Below, in pieces: positions 43,006 through 54,050 of a stretch of 64,000 nt of DNA (position 1 is its first letter; each line of letters begins with the position of its first letter). A program made the translations under genes and the position numbers. Origin of the DNA: Nephrocerus scutellatus (lineage: Eukaryota; Arthropoda; Insecta; Diptera; Pipunculidae); contig OX352763.1 in NCBI GenBank assembly GCA_947095585.1, forward strand, positions 115,733,908 to 115,797,907, written 5' to 3'. A model generated the notes under the pieces. It had not been told where the DNA came from. It worked only from the letters and a program-made list of their open reading frames with translations, and made no database searches.

Positions 43006-43687
43006 AAAATATTAGCGACGCACCTTCCAAGCTCTTATTTTAATTTTTCGTTAAGACAAAGAAATAGAGCATTTCTTAGCATCAAGTTCTCGGTATAATC
43101 TTTGAAATCTCTCTTCCTAAAAGTCCATATCATAAATTGGAAATCTTGAGTGGTAAGTCGAGGAACCCAATAGCAAATTAAACGAAAGGCAAAACCAATT
43201 CATGTCATTAAATTGAATGGGCGAACGAATCGACGAAATAATCTGATGCGGCAGTGTGTTTCTCGGTTATCGCGTGCTTATATCCTGATTCTGAAGTGAA
43301 ATCCCTGGTGATTGTGTAATTTTTTTCTTCTGCCTTTGTGTACCGCATTATTTGTAACACCTTCCCAATCAGATACGCTTGAAATTGATAAGTAAACAAA
43401 GGAAAACGCTTAAAGTACACGCGAGAGACTAACTTCCGGCATTAAAGTTTCTACTTCCTGGCATTTGGGGAACGTCACGAGTACATTGTGCGTGTTAAGT
43501 GATCAATTAAATCTTAAGGATGCAATTAATTTGAAATTATCGCACAAAATCAAGAGTTTGTTCAGCAATATTGCTCTTCAGCTCATCGACTTTAAATGAA
43601 CGCGAGCGCTGTTGTCGGTGAAATGCACGCCTCAGGGATTCACAAGTAAATTAAGTTTCAAGAGTGTTCTCTTCTCTCTCTCTCTTC
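43006..43687. other. Non-coding; CT microsatellite at its end
   Basis: No coding signal. CTCTTCTCTCTCTCTCTTC lies at about 43668-43686. Confidence 0.5.
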
Positions 43688-43800
43688 TATATAAATAAAA
43701 ATTAAATGCTGTTCGTTGGTAAGCGCATCACTTTAGAAGAGCTTTACCGATTTGGCTCGTTTTTTTTTTAAAAAATTCGTAAGAGTCCTTATAAGGGTTT
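43687..43800 (+). repeat. Possible Helitron-like 5' terminus
   Basis: TCTATATAAATAAAAATTAA followed by TGCTGTTCGTTGGTAAG and GCTTTACCGATTTGGCTCG resembles the start of a widespread insect repeat often classed as Helitron-like (starts with TC). A possible matching end lies at 48230-48292. The assignment is from memory of the motif and no replication-protein coding is present. Confidence 0.35.
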
Positions 43801-43804
43801 TACG

Positions 43805-46500
43805 GAAGTCAGACATTGGAAAAATTTGCCCGGAAAATTGGAAAAGGTTAGAGGGACTGTCGCTGGTTACTTCCAGATAGAATCAAACTGCCACCAGTCA
43901 TATGGATCAGCAACCTATGTAAAAAACGGTATCGATGACGTAAAACTTATAAGCACCAACTCCAGGCACAACATCTTTACAATCACTATCCAAATTGGAG
44001 GCTTCCAAATTGTAAACATATACCAACCTCCCGCTACAGCATGGCCACCTAACGTACTTGATATCCCAAACCAACCAACGGTTTTCATTGGTGACTAATA
44101 GAATGGGTGGATTCAAATCATTTGCATTTAATCTTGGACGCAAAAGATAAATCAACTTTTCACTCCCGCATATAGCAAAAAGGCTACAACCAAGATCTGT
44201 GCTTTGTTACTTCCAGAAGAGTGCTGTCGGATTTTCCGAAAATACCCCCCGGTCATAATCGATATCGGTATTTAAATACCATTAGCTGATTTGGTTCACA
44301 GATTTGGCCGCGATGGTACTTTTCAAAAGCAAATTGGAATTACTTCGCTAATAAACTCGACGCATGCTTACGGATCATCCCACCAGGTATTGTAAAAGCA
44401 ATCGCTAAAAAACATAGACTGAAGAAAGCGACCCACTTTATGTTGACTTTGAGGTATCTGGAGACCCGGAAATTGGCCACCAATTGCTAAGATCGCTTGA
44501 CGAGACTTGCAAAAAGAAGTAAACATCAACTGTCGACCATCTTAGCTTCACCCACTCTAGCAGGAAAGCATGGAGCCTTCTACGCAAACTAGGAGGAAGT
44601 TGTAGCTCAAATACGACAAGTTCCTGCATAGACCCGAATAAAGTGGCTAGCCGCATTGTAGACCTCTCCCGTGCCTCCGTGGACAAGGAACAAACAATCA
44701 TCACCAAACGTTCACTGAGGAACCTCAAGAACAACACCCACTAAACATCACAGTTTTCCAGCACTTTTTCAACAGAAGAGGTCAGCACTGCTCTTACCGC
44801 AGTAAAAACAGGGAAAGACGGTGGGTAGCAGAATTCTAGAAACAGGTACAATCCCAACTGCATTCAAGCGAATGAAAATCATTGCTATTCTCAAGCCAGG
44901 TAAACCTAACGACCAACCGGAAAGCTATCATCCTATAGCACTTGCTACAAACTCCTCGAACGCGTTATCTACAATCGGATAAATCCTGCCATCAATGAAA
45001 TCATACCCATCGACCAGGTTGGTTGGTTTCCGTGCGGGTAGAAATTGCACGGACCAAGTGTTATCCTTGACGACACACATTAAGGTAAAAGGAATCTCAA
45101 AACATCTGTTGCTTTTGTCGACTTAACCGCAGCATATGATACTGTTTGGAAGGATGGACTCATATTAAAGCTGCTGAAAGTAGATCCCTGTCTATGAACA
45201 CGACACCTTATAAACAACCTACTCTCAAACCGCTTTCTTCAAGTTTTCATTAATGATGAGAAAAGCTGGGTAAGAAAGCTAAATAACGGGCTTCCCCAGG
45301 GCTCTGTCCTTGCCTCTCTGCTTTTCAACCTGTACATATGCGATATCCCTGCGATCATAACGAGGAAATTTGGATTCGCAGATGATCTTATAATAGCTTC
45401 GCAGGTTAAGGACGTAACGAACACAGATAGGATTTTAACTCTAGACCTGGAGCAACTCCACATATACTTTTGACAATGGAGACTGTGTCCCAGTATATCT
45501 AAAACGGAAGTCTGCTGTTTTCACATAACAAACCAAATTGCAAACTTCAGTCTTAACGTCCAGATTAACAACACCGCATAAAACCACAGCCGAAACCCAA
45601 AATACCTAGACGTAACACTGGACAGATCCCTTATTTACAAGCAGCACTTAACAAACGTGGCTGGCAAACTCAAAACGCGCAAAAATATCCTGTAAAAACT
45701 GATTGGATCGACCTGGGGTTCGTGTGCATCAACTTTTCGTACTTGTGTACTCTACAGCGAAATACTACGCTCCAGTGTGGCTCAAAAGTGCCCATGTACA
45801 TATGGTGGACGCGCAACTGAACAATACCGTGAGCAACATTGCTCCACCCCACCCCTAAACGCCCTTTTAAGGGAGCGCTATGTAAAAGCGATAACTAACG
45901 CCGAACTCCCCATTCAGGAGGACATTGCTACCCTCTGGTCACATCAGCAAAGACCAAAATCTCGCCACCCAACCATAAAGATCGCATTTAACACCAACTC
46001 TGCCAGAATATCGGAATGGGCATTGTCTATGGAAGCTGCCATCATTACCGCCTCGAACCCATCATGCCAACTCTTTGGGTTCGATCTACCTCGCAACCTC
46101 TGGTCAACCTTTAACAGAATACGAACAAATTATGGAAAATGTGCAGACTCTTTGTTCCCATGGGGAAGTGTCAGTTCTTCAGCTTGCGACTGTGGGGTCC
46201 AACGACAAGCTATCCACCATATTGTTGCGGAATGCAAGAAGCGTTCATACTCTGGTGACATTTCAGATTTTGCGGATTCTAACAACAACATAACTGTGAT
46301 AAACTGGCTACGTAACCTAGATGTTGTGATATAGCCTAGCTGTTTTATAATTACTATGTAAAAATATATTAAACATTTCTCTCAAAGAATGTTTATGTTA
46401 ATATAAGCCCTATAAGTATAACTTTATATGTCTAATAACGAAATGACAAAAAATGTTATATAATGTTATATGTACTTCCATACGCTAAATAAATAAATTG
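43805..46500 (+). mobile_element. Jockey/R1-like LINE, long decayed copy (EN + RT + Cys-rich C-terminus)
   Basis: The APE-type endonuclease appears first: QSYGSATYVKNGIDDVKLIS, GGFQIVNIYQPPAT and VFIGD (43826-44098). RT pieces follow in changing frames: FKRMKIIAILKPGKPNDQPE and SYHPIALATN (about 44865-44955), GFRAGRNCTDQVLSLTTHIK (about 45030-45085), GLPQGSVLASLLFNLYICDI-like (45290-45350) and TRKFGFADDLIIASQ-like (45360-45410). The end is the open stretch 45777-46334 with LWSTFNRIRTNYGKCADSLF, SACDCGVQRQAIHHIVAECK and INWLRNLDVVI. A 3' UTR with AATAAATAAAT ends near 46497. It is the longest LINE copy in the window but has many stops. Confidence 0.8.
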
Positions 46501-47625
46501 GTTATATAGCTATAGAAACTGTAAAATGTTAATATCAACTACCAGGATGGTAATAGGAAGGCGGGGATTAGTGTGCGCAGGTAGTGAAGCGCCTGGGAAC
46601 GGCTAGTTTTTAATAAATTATATTTATAATTTTGTTAAAGAGCCTAGAAAGGCTTTAACACTTAGATCAATTAAGTTCTTTCATAAAATATGAACGTATT
46701 GCGCCTACATAAAGTATACCCTTACTCGTAAGCACTTGTTTCTAATGAAACAAAACACCCCTGACAAACACATACGTTTTACTCATCCTGAAGACATTGA
46801 CAGAATGGAAGCAGAGGTGATTTATTTCTAAATGGTATGCTGTAAAGGAATCGTGCCAACGTGCCGCGCCACTTACTTTAACAACAATGCTTTCCGGCGT
46901 TATTGTTATCCTGGCCCTTCGCAGTTTTTATTTAAAAGATCTTATTTGATGATTAAGTACCACGTGTCTTATTTTAAAACGAAATTCCAGCCGGCTAAGT
47001 GAACAACTTAAATGAGAACGTGCCATATTAAGGGGTTTGCAAAGACTTACAAGTTACAACAAACTTATTTGCACGCCGTCTCTCATCATGATACTTATAA
47101 GTCAAGGATATAATTCTGTATTTTAAATATAATTAGCGATTGGTGTTTTAGGCAAGACATAGTTGCTAAATAGCTAAGGAAGGTAAGTAAAGCTTACCGC
47201 ATCACTTGAGAACGTCTGGACCGATTTCATTCATTTTGCTTTTATCATGTAAGTAAGCATTCGGGATAATTACAAAAGAGTCTAGAAATATTAGAAAACG
47301 ATAAATTGGATATTTTTTGAGGAATAACTCAATTGAATGTTTTCGGTAAAATGAAAAATCTGGAAAAACGCATTCCAGCCTAAATAAAAACAAAATTAAA
47401 TTTGTTTTTACTTAAGTGTTGATTCTTGGTCTGGACAACAAAAGACGTTATTTCATTTCTTTTCCAATAGATTCCAATAGTTGGCGCTACGTGCGCAAAT
47501 GTCATTTGATAGCTGATCCACGGGGTACGGTCTTATTTTTGCGATCTCTCAACGCATCCCATTCCAACCGACATGCCATTAGACTTTAAGCACTTGGAGT
47601 TTCGGTTGTGATTTGCATTCGCAGT
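46501..47625. other. Non-coding, no recognised feature
   Basis: AT-rich sequence with no protein motif and no repeat shared with other parts of the window. Confidence 0.5.
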
Positions 47626-47627
47626 TA

Positions 47628-48215
47628 CATTAAAGACCCCAAAAACTTCCCTCAAAGGACCCCAAAAACCTTCGAAAGATCCAAAACCCAAAACCCCCAA
47701 AAGAATCATAAAAAGACCCTCAAAAAAATCACAAAATACTCCCCAAAAGACCCTCAAAAGACTCCAAGAAAATCTCCAGACCCAAAAAGACACCCACAGA
47801 GACCCCCAAAGACCCCCCCAAAGACCTCCACAAAGACCCACAGAAGACAGAAGATAAACAAAAGAATCTTTAAAAACACCCAAAAGATCCTCAAAGGACC
47901 CCAAAGGACCAATAAAAAACCTCCAAAAGATCCTCAAAAGACTTCCTAAAAGACCCTCAAAAGACCACCAATAGACCCTCAAAAGGCCCACAAAGGACCC
48001 TCACCAAACTCCCTAAAAGACTCCTAAAAGACCCCCAAAAGACCATCAAAAGACCCCCAAAAGGCCGTCAAAGGACACTCAAAGGACCCTCAAAAGACAC
48101 TCAAAAGACCACCAATATACCCTTAAAAGGCCCATAAAGGACCCTCACTAAACTCCCCAAAAGACCCCCAAAAGACCATCAAAAGTCCCCAAAAGACCCC
48201 CTAGAGGACCCTCAT
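47628..48215. repeat. Array of degenerate 11-bp units (AAAAGACCCTC), ~50 copies
   Basis: Units such as AAAAGACCCTC, AAAAGACCCCC, AAAAGACCATC and AAAGGACCCTC follow one another with an 11-bp step. A longer block (GACCACCAATAGACCCTC through AAAAGACCATC, about 47960-48055) is repeated with changes at about 48100-48185, a second-level duplication. Long open frames on both strands (47608-47949 plus, 47991-47533 minus) arise because the unit lacks stops, and are not genes. The complement resembles the G-rich tracts in the mei-9 intron. Confidence 0.9.
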
Positions 48216-48229
48216 TTAAAAACGCTCTT

Positions 48230-48292
48230 CACAAATTCACAGACAAATTTATTGAAAGTTGGACAACACAACGTCTGTCTGGTCAGCTAGTG
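48230..48292 (+). repeat. Possible Helitron-like 3' terminus
   Basis: AAGTTGGACAACACAACGTC then TGTCTGGTCAGCTAGT resembles a recurrent arthropod repeat end finishing in CTAG followed by T. No clear GC-rich hairpin precedes CTAG here, so the assignment is weak. Confidence 0.35.
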
Positions 48293-48344
48293 TTTTCATA
48301 AAAAAATTGAATTTTATTTATAAAGACATTGCAGCTGTCATGCT

Positions 48345-48795
48345 CTGAGGACAAGTGCAACCTCTATGAGAGAGATCCACTTTCGTACTCGTATAGTTGA
48401 TACAGTTTTAAGTGAACTCAGCGTACACAAATCCGCTGGACCAGAGACAGTGTCATTAGATTATGCCTGGCATTAAGTTGGTTTTATTATCTACCCATTA
48501 TTCTGGACTTTTCCTAAAAATGCCCTTGTCCAGCCTATACATAAAAAAGTCGATCCATCGTCTCCTCCTTCATAACGACCCATAGCGCACTAATGTCTAT
48601 TCTTTCTAAGGTAATTGAAACGCTGATCAATCGTAAGCTCATGAAAAGTTTCATTGAAACACACACGAAATACATAGTGACCAGTAAGCAGCAGTAAGGA
48701 TTTCATGGCCGATGTTCTAATGGTGATTTGATGGCATATATCACCGGACAGTGGAGGCGGTCTATTTATCGCAACGTTTTGCGAAAACGAAGAGC
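48345..48795 (+). mobile_element. Jockey/CR1-like LINE RT fragment
   Basis: It contains ALMSILSKVIETLINRKLMK (about 48590-48650), the RT motif also present at 6170-6230 and 39140. Degraded flanking RT-like sequence includes the NGDLMAYITGQW region (about 48720-48755). It stops abruptly near 48795, where a minus-strand LINE begins. Confidence 0.65.
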
Positions 48796-48799
48796 CGCA

Positions 48800-49790
48800 A
48801 GGGCCAGACACTTGAAAAGAAAATGAATGAGAGTTTCTTTCTCATTCACTTCTAAGCAGCTCCTACAAAAGGCATTGTAAAGGATTCCCAGTTTGGCTAC
48901 GTGGCTACCAAACGACCAGTGGCTCGTGCTTATGGCAACCACTCTGGAAATATCTTTCCGAGATCTGGAGATCAGCTCGGTGGATTTGTTTTTATTATAG
49001 GAAGGTCACATCGCCTATCGACGTGATGCAATTGGTCAAATTGCTTCACCTTAGCTGATGGTAAGTAAGGAAAGCATACGTTCCCTAATGGAGCTCGAAG
49101 GACAGCAGACTGTCTCAGCACAGTCCGTGTCCAGTGTGACGCTATTCTTTGCCAGTACGTCTGCTTTTTTATTGCCGTCAATGTCGCTGTGCCCCAGCAC
49201 CTTTACTAGTGGCAAGTCTATCAATTAACTCATCGAAGCCAGTTCGGCCTGGCACTGGCTGACGAGCTTGTCGCAATAATGGCTTAATTAGCAGATTGGC
49301 TTGCCCGCTATTGCGGTATTGTGCCTGCTTTTTTATCGCTAAAATCTCCGCCTGGAAGATACTAGTAGAGTCAGTAGCTTGTGAACCTTGAAACGGTAAG
49401 GTTTTCAGAGTAAATTCCAGTACCGACTCTATAACTCATCTCGGATCGATCGGTGAGTAGAGTTACATCAAAGAGCTCTCTCGTCCTTCCAACTGACTCG
49501 ACAAGGCAAAGCTAGGATTGAAGTGAAGTTTAGGAGGGCAGGAGTCGGTTGAAGATGGTATCAACTCCTTTGGTAACAACTGCAGTATATTGCAGTGTTC
49601 GTACAGTTTGTTAGCAAAAACCACCCACCAACCACTCTGAGCCGGACCGCGCTGCACGCCGCAACGTATTAAATAAATACATCGGGAGGTAGTAAGTGTA
49701 GGATTGTGTTAAGAGCATCGGTGGGACACGACCGAAGTGCTCCAGTTATGCCAACAAAACCTCACTAATCCTGTGAGGCTTAACGCATAA
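48800..49790 (-). mobile_element. LINE 3' portion with RNase H (copy B)
   Basis: The minus strand runs from RT-adjacent sequence (49780) through RNase H (about 49430-49140) to the C-terminal region and 3' end (about 48820). The words TTGTCGCAATAATGGCTT, GAGATCTGGAGATCAGCTCG and GGATTCCCAGTTTGGCTACG are shared with copies A and C, and the complement with copy D. Frames are broken throughout. Confidence 0.75.
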
Positions 49791-49794
49791 TCCA

Positions 49795-50579
49795 TACACC
49801 ATATAATACTCGTAATTTTCTTTATAATTAATACAAAACAAAGTCCTTGATTACTTTCTGTTTTGACCTAGATGCGGTGTCTCAATCTGTAAAACGCAAA
49901 TTTGTACAACTTAATTTAAGCCTTCTTTCAATTTTGGCCAAATAAACATTGCATTTTCGTGTTAAATGTAGTTCCATTAGAATGGATGTAATTGAATGTG
50001 TACCTCGTCATCTAGCACCAGATTAAAATGGATGCACCTGAAGGAACAATGAGCGGTGCACATGCATAGCTTTAGGGTCACGTAACTACACAAAGAGTGT
50101 TCGAGATACACATCAGTCGGTCGCATCTCGCACTTTCTTTCTCGAAGACAAAACGAGACTGAATAGATACACAAAGTGAGACAGAGCTATTTGGTAAAAA
50201 AACAACAAGAAACTAAACATTTAGAGTAGGTGTTCGTTCGTTTGCGACAAAAGCGACAAAAGGTGCCATCGAGAAAAGGGAGGAACAAAAAACTTTTTAA
50301 AGGCAACTACTTCATTTCAATCTCTTGAACATGTTTTAGCACTTAAGTGTGAGGTGAGGACGAAATGAATGGTGCGAGACACGAGCGCCTTAAGCCGTTT
50401 TGGAAATAGTACTTGAACCTTTAGTGATGTAGTAGAGGTATGTTTTTTTTAATATGGTTGTGGTGGTGGTGGTGCAATTGCAACCAACAGGAACAGGATA
50501 TTCATTCAGAAAAGAAGCGGAACACACAAAAAAAAAAACCAGCCGCTATCTCACAAGAAGTAGAAAAGTGAAATATCAA
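49795..50579. other. Intergenic; upstream flank of the putative peptide gene
   Basis: No recognised protein motif. It contains a (GGT)n run at about 50457-50473 (GGTGGTGGTGGTG) and an A-rich tract at 50524-50540. A promoter cannot be assigned with confidence. Confidence 0.45.
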
Positions 50580-51238
50580 ATGAAATTCATCGTGTCACTT
50601 ATAGCCATCATTGCAAGTTCGCTGGGATATGCAAGGATACTACAAAAAGTGTCCTATATGTAAGAGTTTGTGTAGTGTGCTGTGATGTCTGAAGGAACTA
50701 AGGAAGACACACACTACTGGCACGCAAGCAGGGTCACACTTTAAAGGTCGACAATTCGACTATGCCACAAGAACACTGTACGTACCATCCGAAAATTATG
50801 TGAGGATATTCGCTTCCGTAGTACTCGTAGCTATGTCATGAATCTCACACTACTATAGACTAGCGCATCTAATCGAAAATGTGGTAGGTTTTGAATAAAT
50901 TATTCCCGCAAGGTGTTTGCACGCCAGGAGTTGCATGTCAAGAAGTTGTTGGTGAACAATGCTGTCACCCAGGTTAGAAAGAGTATGCGAGTTGTGCGAA
51001 ATGTAACACAAATTAATGTTTTTTTCTCCCCTCAAGGAATAAGTTGTTAACGTTGACGGCTACAGAATATCATCGTGGAGGCCAATGTACTCCTCTAGTG
51101 GAACGCAGTTTTTTTTTTTTTGCAAATCCGGAAACGAGCAAAATCGATATTACAAGTTTTGAATATCTTTGGCATAGAATTAAGACAGTAAAGCGGAGCT
51201 TCTCAGCTTGCTATATGGATAGTTGTAATTCAGTCTAA
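50580..51238 (+). CDS. Putative small secreted peptide gene, two exons
   Basis: An ATG in fly-like context (ATATCAAATGAAA) opens MKFIVSLIAIIASSLGYARI, a textbook signal peptide with a likely cut after YA. The frame meets a perfect donor, AT|GTAAGA (exon 1 50580-50659). A good polypyrimidine acceptor, TTTTTTTCTCCCCTCAAG, ends at 51036. Joining to exon 2 (51037-51238) keeps the frame to a stop and predicts 93 residues. The mature part has KR before SFSACYMDSCNSV at its end, a possible dibasic cleavage followed by a two-cysteine C-terminal peptide. A T-run (51110-51121) encodes FFFF, which is suspicious. I recognise no family. A chance combination of a hydrophobic ORF with splice-like sites is quite possible; transcripts are needed. 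Confidence 0.3.
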
Positions 51239-51334
51239 AGACTGAATAAGCTAAAAAGAGTTTTAGTTTCATGGAAACCCCCTATTTTATACTTTTTCTC
51301 CTAAAACTACCCCTATGAATAAAAAACCCCTCAA

Positions 51335-51535
51335 AATTACGCCATCGCAAGCTGAGCACTAAATAATTGTTTTAAAAGAAGTCCCATCAAATTCTGACTG
51401 GTGGAAGTCGAGGTATACGAGTGGACAAACTGACAAATTCACAAACTCACGAACTCAACAAATCAACACACGCACGCTGAAAAATTCCTTTGCTCTGATA
51501 ATTAGCTTCGCCCTTCTGGCTTGCAGTAATAATGT
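51335..51535 (+). repeat. Dispersed repeat, also at 39695-39850
   Basis: See the 39.7-kb copy: shared CGCAAGCTGAGCACTAA, AATTGTTTTAAAAGAAGTCC and CATCAA-TTCTGACTGGTGG. Here the second half is AC-rich (ACAAATTCACAAACTCACG). Confidence 0.7.
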
Positions 51536-51547
51536 AATAGCGGCCTA

Positions 51548-51800
51548 TTGGCGCTGTGACTCTAGTGGTTAGTGGGTTGGACCTCTGCGCGAGAGGTTCG
51601 AAGTTTGAATCCCAGAAAAAAAAATCGTTTTCAGGGGCCTCTCTCGGGACTATCTGACAAACATTCGAGACTAATAACTGTCACGGTAAGCTTCTCAATT
51701 TGCCTTTCGAATATATGACTTTAATTTGGTAGGACCCTTCGATTATGTGAAAAAATATAACAAGCACAACACGAATGTTTGCTAAAAGTTAGAAGCTAGA
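51548..51800 (+). mobile_element. tRNA-derived SINE, copy 3 (best head)
   Basis: It begins GGCGCTGTGACTCTAGTGG and keeps a clear anticodon stem-loop (ACCTC-TGCGCGA-GAGGT) and the B box AGTTTGAATCCC. The body shares CTCTCGGGACTATCTGACAA, GAGACTAATAACTGTCACGG and AAGCTTCTCAATTTGCC with the other copies. The tail is degraded. Confidence 0.75.
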
Positions 51801-51839
51801 AGAGCAATGCAAAAAATCTCATAGAACGCGGGCACGGGA

Positions 51840-53640
51840 AATGAATATAAAGAGCTCAGAAGATATGAAAGAACAGTTAACCGGCGAAAGAAAGCAGCCT
51901 GGGAGAAGAAACTCGTCCGCGAACTAGAACAGTACAGAGAGTGGGGACCGCACCAGGCGCGGAAGCTCTACCAAAGAGTCCGCAGTATGACGCAATATAC
52001 ACCGCGTTGCTCATACTTCAAAGACAAAGAGGGTAATCTGATGGCCGATCTCAAAGGCATCTTAGAGCGGTGGGAAGAGCACTTTCATGAGTTGCTAAAT
52101 GGCCAGCTCACTGAGGAATTGGAGGCTCCACCAATGACCGGAGACCACACCATGCTGCCGCCTCCAAGCACAGAGGAAGTTAGCAGAGCGATAAATCGGC
52201 TCAAAAATAATAAGGCCCCGGGATCAGATGATATCCCAGCGGAGCTGATTAAGTCAGGAGGGTCAACAATACACGAAGTAATTCATGAACTAATGGTGCA
52301 AGTATGAGAGGAAGAAGCGATGCCAGAAGACTGGTGAAGAGGCATCCTGTGCCCCATACATAAGAAAGGAGAATCACAACATGGAGCAGTTATCTTGATA
52401 TCACGTTGTTAAGTACCGCGTATAAGACTTTCTTCTCTATCCTTCAAGACTGGTTTGCCTCATACGCTAAAGTCATTATTGGTCTATACCTGTGTGGCTT
52501 TATCCCAGGCAAATCAACAAGTGATCAGATTTGCACCCTTAGGCAGGTGATGGAAAAATGTCTAGAGTTTCAAAACTCACTACACCATCTTTTTAAAGAC
52601 TTTAAAGCCGCCTATGAAAGTATGGCCAGAGTAGAAATTTACAAAGCCTTGAGAGAATTCGGCATCCCGAACAAACTGACACTACATAGTCGTGTAGACC
52701 ATGACCAAGTAAAAATATCCGGATCACTATCTGGCCCATTCAACATCTATAACGGGCTCCGACAAGGGGATGGACTGGCCTGCGTCCTCTTTAACCTGAC
52801 GTTGGAGAAAGTGATCCGAGACTCTGACGTAACGGCGAGAGGAACAATCCTCTATAAGTCCATTCAGATACTGGCTTACATACATCGTTGGTAGAAACGA
52901 AATTGTTGTACAGGAAGCTTTTATCCAGATCGAGCGGGCGGCACGAAATCTGGAGCTGCAGATAAATGAGAGCAAAACAAAGTACATGGTGGCCACATCT
53001 GCGAGTAGAGGATCCAACATTGATCCCGCAATTGAAATAGTGGAGCGCGAATTCCAAGTAGTGCAATCCTTAAATTACCTCGGGTCAACTGTAGCAGCCG
53101 ATAACAGCATGGAACCAGACTTACGCGCAAGGTTGCTTAAAGCCAACAAAGCCTACTATAGTATGTCAAGACTCTTCAATTCCAGGAACTTAACCATAAC
53201 ATCCAAGCTGTTGGTATATAAGACAATGGTCATACCAGTACTCACATATGGATCCGAGACTTGGGTGCTTAGCAAAAACCATTCGGACCTCTTAGCCGCG
53301 TTCAAGAGAAAAGTCTTACGGAGAATTGTTGGCCCCGTATGTGAGGAACGACGATTCCGGAGACTCTATAATGATGAGATCTACGAGCGTTACCGCCATG
53401 TCGGCATCGTGAAGAAAATTAAGCTCGGCAGGCTCCGGTGGGCAGGATACCTAGCTTGCATGAGCGAAGAGGATCCTGCGGTAGGATTTATGGAACACGG
53501 CAGCGAGGCCAGCCAAGTTTACGCCGGAAGGATGGCGTAGACCAGTTCTCCCAGAGTTAACGGATGCCAAACTGAATGACATCGGCTTGAAATCAGGACC
53601 GGTGGGAGGGAGGCCAGAACTTCGCACTATTTAGCTCCCC
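51840..53640 (+). mobile_element. RTE-type LINE, RT half, catalytic box deleted
   Basis: Open stretches in order are the pre-RT linker (LERWEEHFHELLNGQL), early RT (INRLKNNKAPGSDDIPAELI, 52190-52255), RT fingers and palm (52406-52894: CGFIPGKSTSDQICTLRQVM, HHLFKDFKAAYESM, GLRQGDGLACVLFNLTLEKV) and the C-terminal region (52986-53540: VYKTMVIPVLTYGSETWVLS, VCEERRFRRLYNDEIYERY). At 52876-52884 an 11-bp deletion relative to the sister copy at 63215 removes the YADD catalytic residues. The endonuclease is missing. The CFDP2-like RT/EN style identifies the RTE group. Confidence 0.85.
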
Positions 53641-53799
53641 GAGGCGACCGCTGTATCTTACTTTTCGATGGGTTTGATACTGGGTTAAACTCGGAAGATA
53701 AAAGGGTCTTAGAATGTCTAGAACGGGCACTGTCTTTTTATTTAGCTGTCTTACCGTACAACTGCAGGACCGTACGTGCCTGGGATAGTTTCTATCCTA

Positions 53800-54050
53800 G
53801 GCGGCCTAGGATAGCATGGTATCCTAGTGACAAATTATTGGGTTCGAAATTCCGGACGATGTGCTGCCAAGGCTGTAGCGTACCTACGCCCAGGCACTCA
53901 TACTGAACGAACTGAGTCCCTTGATGTCAGATCTCACCATGGTCGCGTTGGTTCCGCCCACAGATAAGGTTGATCTCCTTGGAGGTTAGCTGAGCCAACT
54001 TTTGGTTGAGGACCCAGTTTCGTAGTGGCTGTTGGTTTACTACCCAAATG
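53800..54050 (+). repeat. Dispersed repeat related to insertion at 16895-17450
   Basis: The plus strand here matches the minus strand at 17240-16990 over about 220 bp: GGACGATGTGCTGCCAAGGC, GAACGAACTGAGTCCCTTGA and TAAGGTTGATCTCCTTGG. Small indels distinguish the copies. Confidence 0.75.

Noticed and set aside
47533..47991. 152-residue Leu/Gly/Phe-rich membrane-like protein on the minus strand
   Set aside because: It is a by-product of the 11-bp array, which lacks stops on both strands.
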